DNA from: Fretibacter sp964410285
GTDB lineage: Bacteria > Pseudomonadota > Alphaproteobacteria > Caulobacterales > Maricaulaceae
NCBI GenBank assembly: GCA_964410285.1
Contig: CAYPFR010000004.1
Span: forward strand, 182,419-246,418
Length of the DNA stretch: 64,000 bases
Direction: 5' to 3'
Made by a program: the position numbers and the translations under genes
Part shown: in pieces, positions 34,987 to 42,677 of the stretch
How the letters are laid out: each line of letters starts with the position of its first letter
How positions within the stretch are numbered: the first letter of the stretch is position 1
Notes under the pieces: generated by a model
The model's database searches: none
Told to the model about the DNA's origin: nothing
Seen by the model: the letters and a program-made list of their open reading frames with translations, nothing else

Positions 34987-35381
34987 TTGTCGGCATTGGT
35001 ACAGATTTGTGCGATATACGCCGCATAGAAAGAAGCCTTGATAAATTCGGCGCGCGTTTCATTGACCGAATTTTCACGCAAACGGAGAAAGACTATTGCG
35101 CCCCTAAGTCAGGTAAAGCTGCTTATTTTGCCAAACGCTTTGCCGCAAAAGAAGCCATTGCCAAGGCCTTATCTGGTCCGCAGACTGGGCATTTGAAGTG
35201 GACAGATGTGGAAGTTAAAAATGACGCATCTGGTCGTCCCACTGTGCGTCTGTACCGCGCAGCGGTTAAACGCCTCAAGGATTTGACACCCGAGGGTTAT
35301 CAAGCGCATGTTCACCTCAGCTTGACAGACGAATATCCCTATGCCCAAGCCTTTGCGGTCGTCGAAGCCTTTAAGGCCTAA
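34983..35381 (+). CDS. acpS: Holo-[acyl-carrier-protein] synthase
   Basis: AcpS transfers 4'-phosphopantetheine from CoA to the serine of acyl carrier proteins. The GTG at 34983 gives the canonical MIVGIGTDLCDIRRIERSL and a GTGA overlap with pdxJ; a second GTG two codons earlier is also possible. The magnesium-binding aspartate in GTDLCDI and the FAKRFAAKEAIAKAL helix are present. It can be expected to modify the ACP at 15 kb as well as the fatty-acid ACP. Confidence 0.95.
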   Translation: MIVGIGTDLCDIRRIERSLDKFGARFIDRIFTQTEKDYCAPKSGKAAYFAKRFAAKEAIAKALSGPQTGHLKWTDVEVKNDASGRPTVRLYRAAVKRLKDLTPEGYQAHVHLSLTDEYPYAQAFAVVEAFKA

Positions 35382-35396
35382 GCCAATGAGGACAGA

Positions 35397-36170
35397 ATGA
35401 ATATTTTTAGGAAATCAAACCCAAAACGCAAAAAAGAAGAAGGCGGTTTGGGTGAATTTATTTCAACCTTTGTCTGGGCCATGGTGCTCGCATTTATTCT
35501 GCGAACCTTCTTGTTTCAGCCCTTCCATATTCCCTCCAATTCGATGCAGCCGAATTTGACCAAGGGCGACTATATCATTACGTCCAAATTCTCTCTGGGT
35601 TTTGGGCGTCATGCCGCGCGTCCATTTCCTTTTCCGGTAAAACGCGGAAGATTGTTCGAGCGTAAGCCAAATCGGGGGGATATTATCGTTTTTCGTCCAG
35701 AGGGCCTTGACCGAAATTTGGTCAAGCGATTGGCAGGCTTACCCGGCGATCAAATCCAAATGATTAGCGGCGCGCTGCATATCAATAACGTGCGCGTGCC
35801 GCTTGAAAGTTTTGGTTCAGAAAAGCGTTTAGATACATATGGTACGCTTCGGGATACAGATGTGCAAAAAGAAACCTTGCCGGGGGCAAAGCAAATAAAA
35901 ATTTATGATGCGTTGAAAAATAGCGAGGCTGATAACACCTCGGTTTTTACCGTGCCCGCAGGACATTATTTTTTCTTGGGCGATAACCGCGATAACTCTA
36001 TAGATAGCCGCTACGGCGTCGCTCAGGGCGGGGCCGGGTATGTACCCGCCGAAAATTTGATGGGGAAGGCAGAATTTGTGCTCCTTTCCGTGACGGATGA
36101 ATTTGCGCTGTTCAAGCCATGGACTTGGGCGAACATGCGCGGTGATCGCTTTTTCAAAGGTCTCAATTAA
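35397..36170 (+). CDS. lepB: Signal peptidase I
   Basis: LepB is the inner-membrane serine protease that removes signal peptides from exported proteins. The 257-residue protein has one N-terminal transmembrane helix (about 20-41), the catalytic serine S49 in PSNSMQP, the general-base lysine in NLVKRLAGLPGD and the conserved GDNRDNSIDSRYG box. GAGGACAGA immediately upstream is a strong ribosome site. The stop shares a base with the rnc ATG. Confidence 0.96.
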   Translation: MNIFRKSNPKRKKEEGGLGEFISTFVWAMVLAFILRTFLFQPFHIPSNSMQPNLTKGDYIITSKFSLGFGRHAARPFPFPVKRGRLFERKPNRGDIIVFRPEGLDRNLVKRLAGLPGDQIQMISGALHINNVRVPLESFGSEKRLDTYGTLRDTDVQKETLPGAKQIKIYDALKNSEADNTSVFTVPAGHYFFLGDNRDNSIDSRYGVAQGGAGYVPAENLMGKAEFVLLSVTDEFALFKPWTWANMRGDRFFKGLN

Positions 36171-36865
36171 TGGCGACTGCGGCCTATGATAAAAAACGCA
36201 GCGGCTTGGAGGAGCGGATAGGCTATAAGTTCACCAATCCAGAGCTCTTGAAAACTGCTCTCACCCATTCTTCCTATGGAGACGGGCAAAGAACGGTCGA
36301 GACCTATGAACGACTTGAGTTTCTTGGCGATCGGGTACTAGGCCTCTTGACGGCGGAAATGCTCTATAGCGCGGTGCACGAGGAAGAAGGCGACATGGCG
36401 AGACGCCTAAATGCTTTGGTGCGCAAGGAAACCTGCGCCCGTATATCGCGAGCCATTGGCCTTGGCGATACGCTATTAATTTCTCAAAGTGAGGACAAAC
36501 AAGGCGGACGCGAAAAAATCTCCATTTTGGGTGATGCGTGTGAGGCGGTCTTGGGTGCGATCTATCTTGACGGCGGTATGTCGCCCGCAAAAGACTTTTA
36601 TGATCGCCACTGGGCAGAGGATATTCAGCGGGTTTTGACCCAATCTGCTAAGGACCCTAAAACTGAATTGCAAGAGCGCGCCTCCGCTCATGGTTCGCAC
36701 CCTCCTATTTATACCGTGGTGGAGCAATCAGGGCCTGACCACCGTCCGCTTTTTGTGATCGAAGTTTCGGTTGAAGACGTCGGCGCAGCGCAGGGCACTG
36801 GAAAGTCCAAAAAAACGGCGGAGCGATATGCTGCGCTGCATTTACTCGAAAGTTGGCCTCTATGA
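36170..36865 (+). CDS. rnc: Ribonuclease III
   Basis: RNase III cuts double-stranded RNA in rRNA maturation and mRNA control. The 231-residue protein has the signature ERLEFLGDRVLGLL (about 44-57), the second acidic site GDACEAVLGAIYLD, and a C-terminal double-stranded RNA-binding domain (about 158-228) ending GTGKSKKTAERYAALHLLE. It is coupled to lepB by a one-base overlap and to era by ATGA. Confidence 0.96.
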   Translation: MATAAYDKKRSGLEERIGYKFTNPELLKTALTHSSYGDGQRTVETYERLEFLGDRVLGLLTAEMLYSAVHEEEGDMARRLNALVRKETCARISRAIGLGDTLLISQSEDKQGGREKISILGDACEAVLGAIYLDGGMSPAKDFYDRHWAEDIQRVLTQSAKDPKTELQERASAHGSHPPIYTVVEQSGPDHRPLFVIEVSVEDVGAAQGTGKSKKTAERYAALHLLESWPL

Positions 36866-37833
36866 GCGACGCCGTAAACTCCCGTGCGGGCTTTGTTGCC
36901 ATTATCGGAGCCCCCAATGCGGGAAAATCAACACTTGTAAATACACTGGTGGGAGAGAAAGTCTCAATCGTTACCCATAAAGTGCAAACGACGCGCTTTC
37001 AGGTTCGCGGGATAGCGATGCTTAAAGATGCGGATGATGTCGACACGCAGATCGTGCTTGTGGATACACCTGGTATTTTTAAGGCGGGCGGGGATGATCG
37101 CCTCGGACGCTCTATGGTTCATGCCGCTTGGAGCGGGGTGTCGGACTCCGATGCGACCGTTCATATGATCGACGCGCCGGCCTATCTGCGTGTCCTAGAA
37201 AAAAAACCGCAGGCGCAGGATAAACGCGCCTTTGCCGACACAGAACGCGTCACGGCGGGGTTGGTCAAAAGGGAAGAGAAAATGGCTTTTCTCGCGCTCA
37301 ATAAGATTGATGAAATTGCGCATGAGAGACTGCTTGAGATCATCGCGATTTTCAAAAAAATGAATATTTATCGGGAGATTTTTCTTATCTCGGCATTAAA
37401 TCTTGACGGTGTTGACGCGCTGAAGTTACGGCTTGCGGAAACTATGCCTAGGGGGCCGTTTTTGTTCTCTCCCGATCAGGCCGCCGACATACCTTCGCGG
37501 CTGATGGCGGCAGAAATTACTCGAGAGAAATTATATCTGCGCCTTCATGATGAATTGCCTTATGCCTCTACTGTCGAGACCGAAAAATGGACAAATCAAA
37601 AAAACGGAGATCTGCGGATTGATCAGATTATCTATGTCAAGCGTACCTCCCAAAAACCGATTGTTCTTGGCAAAGGTGGGCGCACGATCAGGGACATTGG
37701 CGCGGCCGCCCGGCAAGACATGCAGGACTGGCTTGGCCGTAAAGTCCATTTGTTTTTATTCGTGAAAGTGCGTGAAGGCTGGCATGATGATCGTGCCCGA
37801 TATGCCGATAACGGACTAGAGTTTGACGTTTAG
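36862..37833 (+). CDS. era: GTPase Era
   Basis: Era is an essential GTPase for 16S rRNA and 30S subunit maturation. I take ATG 36862 (MSDAVNSRAGFVAIIGAPN), which overlaps the rnc stop as ATGA, over a TTG nine bases earlier. The P-loop is GAPNAGKST, switch II is LVDTPGI, NKID is present near residue 145, and the C-terminal KH RNA-binding domain contains GKGGRTIRDIGAAAR. The length of 323 residues is slightly above average. Confidence 0.96.
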   Translation: MSDAVNSRAGFVAIIGAPNAGKSTLVNTLVGEKVSIVTHKVQTTRFQVRGIAMLKDADDVDTQIVLVDTPGIFKAGGDDRLGRSMVHAAWSGVSDSDATVHMIDAPAYLRVLEKKPQAQDKRAFADTERVTAGLVKREEKMAFLALNKIDEIAHERLLEIIAIFKKMNIYREIFLISALNLDGVDALKLRLAETMPRGPFLFSPDQAADIPSRLMAAEITREKLYLRLHDELPYASTVETEKWTNQKNGDLRIDQIIYVKRTSQKPIVLGKGGRTIRDIGAAARQDMQDWLGRKVHLFLFVKVREGWHDDRARYADNGLEFDV

Positions 37834-37839
37834 CCGGCC

Positions 37840-38586
37840 ATGGATTGGCAAGGCGAAGGATATGTGCTCGCTGTAAGAAAACACGGCGAAACCTCTGCTA
37901 TTATTGATGTGCTGACGCGCGGGCGCGGCCGGCATGCAGGGCTCGTGCGGGGCGGCGTCGGGCGAAAGCTTCGGCCAGTACTCCAGCCCGGCAATAAAGC
38001 GCAGCTTAGCTGGCAGGCGCGCCTGTCAGATCACCTTGGCATTTTTACCGTTGAGGCCTTATCTGCGCGGGCCGCAGAACTTATGGATGACCGCCTTGCG
38101 CTCTCGGGGCTAAATGCCCTCTGTGCTATGACACGTGAAACTTTGCCAGAGCGCGAGGCCTTGCCACAGGTCTTTGATGGATTCGAGTTGATTTTGGAGC
38201 ATTTACACGAACCTGAAATTTGGCCAGCTCTGTTTGTCAAATGGGAGTCGGGATTGTTGCGTTCTCTTGGTTATGGCCTTGATCTGCGGGCCTGCGCGGC
38301 GACCGGGGCAAATGATAATTTAACTCATGTTTCGCCGCGCTCGGGCCGCGCTGTGAGCGCCAGCGCCGCCGAACCTTACCTTGATAAGCTTTACCCGCTG
38401 CCAGCCTTCATGCTCGGGTCTTCCTTTATAACCCCACAAGATATTGGGAATGGCCTTTCGCTGACGGGATTTTTTCTGGAAACCCGCCTACAGTGGGGCG
38501 TGAACCGCACGCTTCCCGCCGCGAGGGCGCAAATGATTGAAAGATTGAGACAAGAAGGTCATGCCAGCGCCCCTGCCATGCGCTAG
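37840..38586 (+). CDS. recO: DNA repair protein RecO
   Basis: RecO works with RecF and RecR to load RecA at gaps. The 248-residue protein starts with an OB fold (MDWQGEGYVLAVRKHGETSA) and continues with the helical domain. The segment LRRGRGRHAGLVRGG-like (about residues 28-41) is conserved in alphaproteobacterial RecO. It begins 6 bases after era, the standard order. The zinc-binding cysteines of some homologues are not obvious here. Confidence 0.92.
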   Translation: MDWQGEGYVLAVRKHGETSAIIDVLTRGRGRHAGLVRGGVGRKLRPVLQPGNKAQLSWQARLSDHLGIFTVEALSARAAELMDDRLALSGLNALCAMTRETLPEREALPQVFDGFELILEHLHEPEIWPALFVKWESGLLRSLGYGLDLRACAATGANDNLTHVSPRSGRAVSASAAEPYLDKLYPLPAFMLGSSFITPQDIGNGLSLTGFFLETRLQWGVNRTLPAARAQMIERLRQEGHASAPAMR

Positions 38587-38626
38587 GATAATCTCCGAAT
38601 CACACCTATTCGCTTCAAGAGCTTTT

Positions 38627-40888
38627 ATGTCCGACACTACTACTCAGAACGGCGTCCCAGATGATGACGCCATCATCGAAGAACACATTGATGATGCGCT
38701 CTCTACCCGCTATCTCGCCTATGCGCTCTCGACGATCACGCAACGCGCTCTACCAGATGTCAGAGATGGGCTAAAACCTGTTCACAGGCGCATTTTATAT
38801 GCGATGCGGCAGCTCAAGCTAAATCCAGAGAACGCACATAAGAAATGTGCGCGTATTGTCGGGGATGTCATGGGGCAATATCACCCCCATGGCGATGCCT
38901 CCATTTATGATGCGCTTGTCAAACTCTCCCAAAGCTTCAGTGCACGCTACCCGCTTGTCGACGGGCAAGGAAATTTCGGAAATATCGACGGCGATAGCGC
39001 CGCGGCTATGCGGTACACTGAGGCCAAAATGACGGCCGCCAGCGTTGCTTTGCTTGAGGGGATTGACGAAGACGCCGTTGATTTCGTGGCAACTTATAAT
39101 GAAGAGGACGAAGAGCCGTCGGTGCTTCCGGCGGGCTTTCCAAATTTGCTGGCAAATGGTTCTCAAGGGATTGCTGTTGGGATGGCGACCTCTATTCCGC
39201 CACACAATGTTGCCGAAATCTGCGGCGCCGCGCTGCACCTTATTAAGACTCCTAAAGCGCGCATTGAAACTCTGCTAGATCATGTAAAAGGGCCTGACCT
39301 CCCGACAGGCGGCATTATTACCGAGCCGCGCGAAAATATCATTGAAGCCTATAAAACCGGTAAAGGCGGATTTAAGGTTCGCGCGCGCTGGCACAAAGAA
39401 GAATTGCCGCGTGGCCTCTGGCAGATCGTTGTCACAGAAATCCCATATCAAGTCCAAAAGTCACGACTGATCGAGAAACTTGCCGATATTATTGAAAGTA
39501 AGAAAGTTCCGTGGCTTGAGGATGTCCGCGACGAATCTGCGGAGGATATCCGCGTAATTTTGGAGCCCAAGAGTAAGAATATTGACCCCGAGGCTTTGAT
39601 GGAAAGCCTGTTCAAGCTCTCAGAACTGGAAAGCCGCATCTCCCTGAATATGAATGTGCTCGACGCAACGCGTACGCCGCGCGTCATGAATCTTAGGGAA
39701 GTAATACAAGCCTTTTTGGATCACCGGCGCGTTGTTTTGCAGCGACGCTCTCGTCAGCGCCTTGGTAAAATCGAAGACCGCATGGAAGTGCTCGCGGGTT
39801 ATATGATTGCTTTCCTCAATATTGATGAAGTCATTCGCATTATCCGGTTTGAGGATGAGCCTAAGAAAGAATTGATCAAGGCCTTTGATCTCACGGAGCG
39901 CCAAGCCGATGCGATTTTAAATATGCGCTTGCGGGCGCTCAATAAACTGCAGGAACTTGAGATTAAAACAGAGAACGACGGTTTGGCGGCAGAAAAAAGC
40001 GAAATTGAAAGCCTATTAGGGTCCGATAAAAAACAATGGGCGATGATTGCGGACCAAATAAAAGGCCTGCGAGAGCGTTACAGTCTCAAAACCGAAGTGG
40101 GCGCGCGGCGGACTACATTTGCTGATGCGCCTGATTTGGAAATTGATTTTGCTACCGCATTTATTGTCAAAGAGCCCGTGACGATTATCTTATCCGAAAA
40201 GGGGTGGATGCGCGCGCTAAAGGGCAGGGTAGATGACCTTTCTTCTGTGAAGTTCAAAGATGGAGATGGCCTTGCGTTTGCTGTTCCGGCAGAGACGACG
40301 GACAAAATCATCTTATTTGCCACAAATGGAAAATTTTACACGCTTGGCGCGGATAAGCTACCGGGCGGGCGCGGAAACGGGGAGCCTATTCGACTAATGA
40401 TTGACCTTGAAGACGATCACGAGCCTTTGGGTCTTTTTGTTCATAATGAAGAGCGGCAATTACTCCTTGCGAGCTCTGATGGTTACGGATTCCGCGTGCA
40501 GGAAAAAGACGTAGTCGCCTTCACGCGCGGGGGAAAGCAAACGCTCAATGTGAAAGGGGATGCAGAGGCGGCGCGCTGCGTTGAAGTCGTGGGCGAAAAA
40601 GTGGCCGCTATTGGTGACAACCGAAAAATTCTTGTCTTTGATGTTGAGGAATTACCGCAAATGGGCCGCGGCAAAGGCGTACGTATTCAAAAATATAAAG
40701 ACGGCGGACTAAAGGATATAACCACCTTTACTGAGGCTGATGGCCTCACCTTTGTGGACAGTGCCAATCGTACAAATCAAGTTTCCAATTGGAATTTGCT
40801 GGAAGGTAAACGCGCGGGCGCTGGCCGGATGGCGCCGCGCGGATTTTCCCGCGGAGGGCGGTTTGCGCCGGACAACCGCTTGAAGTAA
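38627..40888 (+). CDS. parC: DNA topoisomerase IV subunit A
   Basis: ParC is the DNA-cutting subunit of topoisomerase IV, which separates daughter chromosomes. The ATG at 38627 (MSDTTTQNGVPDDDAI, 753 residues) is chosen since the upstream in-frame ATG lies inside recO. The active-site tyrosine is Y130 in AAMRYTEAKM, and LPDVRDGLKPVHRRILYAM (42-60) is typical. A C-terminal six-bladed propeller region follows from about residue 500. The overall size favours ParC over GyrA (about 900 residues in alphaproteobacteria). parE is not in the window. Confidence 0.93.
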   Translation: MSDTTTQNGVPDDDAIIEEHIDDALSTRYLAYALSTITQRALPDVRDGLKPVHRRILYAMRQLKLNPENAHKKCARIVGDVMGQYHPHGDASIYDALVKLSQSFSARYPLVDGQGNFGNIDGDSAAAMRYTEAKMTAASVALLEGIDEDAVDFVATYNEEDEEPSVLPAGFPNLLANGSQGIAVGMATSIPPHNVAEICGAALHLIKTPKARIETLLDHVKGPDLPTGGIITEPRENIIEAYKTGKGGFKVRARWHKEELPRGLWQIVVTEIPYQVQKSRLIEKLADIIESKKVPWLEDVRDESAEDIRVILEPKSKNIDPEALMESLFKLSELESRISLNMNVLDATRTPRVMNLREVIQAFLDHRRVVLQRRSRQRLGKIEDRMEVLAGYMIAFLNIDEVIRIIRFEDEPKKELIKAFDLTERQADAILNMRLRALNKLQELEIKTENDGLAAEKSEIESLLGSDKKQWAMIADQIKGLRERYSLKTEVGARRTTFADAPDLEIDFATAFIVKEPVTIILSEKGWMRALKGRVDDLSSVKFKDGDGLAFAVPAETTDKIILFATNGKFYTLGADKLPGGRGNGEPIRLMIDLEDDHEPLGLFVHNEERQLLLASSDGYGFRVQEKDVVAFTRGGKQTLNVKGDAEAARCVEVVGEKVAAIGDNRKILVFDVEELPQMGRGKGVRIQKYKDGGLKDITTFTEADGLTFVDSANRTNQVSNWNLLEGKRAGAGRMAPRGFSRGGRFAPDNRLK

Positions 40889-40968
40889 GGCCGAAATAAA
40901 ACCTTGTGATTACACCGCATTTATCGTTATCATATTCTCACAAGACGGGGCCGTTATAGGAGTGCATC

Positions 40969-41529
40969 ATGGAAGTTTTATTGGTTATCCTCGGTATAAT
41001 TGTCGTTCTGGCATTTATCATCATCGGCATATACAACCGTTTGGTGGCGCTGCGTCAGACCTGTAATCAAGCTTGGTCAGACATTGAAGTGCAGCTAAAG
41101 CAGCGCCAAGACCTTGTTCCTCAGCTTGTGAATACTGTGAAAGGTTATGCAGAGCACGAAAAGTCAACGTTTGAGGAAGTCGTAAAGGCCCGGCAAATGG
41201 CTGTGAGTGCGGGCACAGTCGGCGGCCAAGCTGCAGCTGAATCCATGCTTTCTCAGGCGCTTGGAAAGCTTTTCGCTCTTGCCGAGGCCTATCCCGAGCT
41301 AAAGGCGAATGAGAATTTTTTGCAGCTTCAAGATCAGCTCGCAGATGTCGAAAATAAAATCGCGGCCGCGCGTCGTTTTTACAATAACGCCGTAAGTGAA
41401 TATAATACAGGTATAGAGCAATTCCCTGCCAATTTGATTGCAGGTCCCTTTAATTTTGAGTCGCGTGAATTTTTCGAAGCGCCGGAAGGACGCGAGGCTC
41501 TTCAAACACCTGTTGAGGTTCAATTCTAA
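40969..41529 (+). CDS. lemA: LemA family protein
   Basis: The 186-residue protein has one N-terminal transmembrane helix (about 2-22) and a long helical bundle, with IYNRLVALRQTCNQAWSDIEVQLKQR-type sequence at 24-49 and NNAVSEYNTGIEQFP near residue 143, both marks of LemA. The function is unclear; it is often paired with M48 or TPM-type membrane proteins. GGAG lies 7 bases before the ATG. An M48 protease gene follows after 23 bases, the usual partner. Confidence 0.93.
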   Translation: MEVLLVILGIIVVLAFIIIGIYNRLVALRQTCNQAWSDIEVQLKQRQDLVPQLVNTVKGYAEHEKSTFEEVVKARQMAVSAGTVGGQAAAESMLSQALGKLFALAEAYPELKANENFLQLQDQLADVENKIAAARRFYNNAVSEYNTGIEQFPANLIAGPFNFESREFFEAPEGREALQTPVEVQF

Positions 41530-41552
41530 AATAGAACATCCAATCCCCCGTT

Positions 41553-42626
41553 ATGCAAGCTTACGGACTTAAAACCCACATTTGGAATAATAACCTGCGC
41601 AGCATTTTGTTGCTGATTTTGTTCCCAATTTTATTGCTAGGATTATCCTACGCTGTTTTGCTGATTTACCTTGGCGTCACATCTAATTTGACGTTTGGGG
41701 AAGGTGCGGCCACTGCCATAGACTTTTTGCCGTCCGCTGCGCCGATAGCGCTCGGGGCGGCGGGGGGATGGTTCGCTATTGCGTTTGTTGGCCATCAGAA
41801 GCTGATTGATTTGTCGACCAAGGCGCGTTCTGTAACGCCTGCGCAAGAGCCAAGAGCCTACCGCCTTCTTGAAAACCTTTGCATATCGCGCGGGATTACG
41901 ATGCCAAGGCTAAAAATTATCGAAACGCCTGTACTCAATGCCTATGCAAGCGGAATTCGCGATTCGAATTATACTGTTACGCTCACGACGGGGCTTATGG
42001 GCGCACTTGATGATGAAGAGCTTGAAGCTGTGATCGCGCATGAATTGTCACATATTGCAAATCGCGACGTACGTTTGTTGATTATCGCTGTTATATTTGT
42101 CGGTATTTTTTCATTTTTCGGGGAGGGGATTGTACGCACGCTTATGCGAACCAATCTCTCGCGTTCGACGGATCAACACCGGCGCAGCGGAGGCGGGCAG
42201 GCGGGCGCCCTTGTTCTGTTCGGTATTGTGATTATTGCCATAGCGTATCTGCTCGCTATGCTTGTGCGTTTTAGCCTATCTCGCCGCCGAGAATTCATGG
42301 CAGATGCGGGCGCGGTCGAGCTTACAAAAAATCCTGATGCTATGATACGGGCCTTGCAAAAAATTTCAGGCCGTGCAGAACTGACCCATGTACCGGCGGA
42401 AGTGCGGGAGATGGCATTTGAAAACCCAAGGTCGGGGTTCTCCGGCTTTTTTGCGACGCATCCGCCGATCGAGGCGCGTATAGAGGCGCTGATGAAGTAT
42501 GGCGGCGGGCGGCTGGGCACGCAGAGCATTCCACCCTCTCGCCAGAGGCGCGGGGCGCGCGAGGCTCGCGAGAATCCAAAACCGGCTTCAGGGCCGTGGA
42601 CGCGGCCGAGCCGAACAACAAGATAA
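41553..42626 (+). CDS. M48 family membrane metalloprotease (HtpX-like)
   Basis: The 357-residue protein has two N-terminal transmembrane helices (about 17-42 and 60-80), the zinc motif HELSH at residues 163-167 and two further helices around 175-195 and 222-245. The third zinc ligand is probably the glutamate in SRRREFMADAGAVEL. HtpX-like proteases take part in membrane protein quality control. The C-terminal tail is arginine- and proline-rich. It pairs with lemA. Confidence 0.9.
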   Translation: MQAYGLKTHIWNNNLRSILLLILFPILLLGLSYAVLLIYLGVTSNLTFGEGAATAIDFLPSAAPIALGAAGGWFAIAFVGHQKLIDLSTKARSVTPAQEPRAYRLLENLCISRGITMPRLKIIETPVLNAYASGIRDSNYTVTLTTGLMGALDDEELEAVIAHELSHIANRDVRLLIIAVIFVGIFSFFGEGIVRTLMRTNLSRSTDQHRRSGGGQAGALVLFGIVIIAIAYLLAMLVRFSLSRRREFMADAGAVELTKNPDAMIRALQKISGRAELTHVPAEVREMAFENPRSGFSGFFATHPPIEARIEALMKYGGGRLGTQSIPPSRQRRGAREARENPKPASGPWTRPSRTTR

Positions 42627-42677
42627 ACATACGCCTCAGGCGAGCAAATATAAAAGATGCAATAAAAGAGGACTATT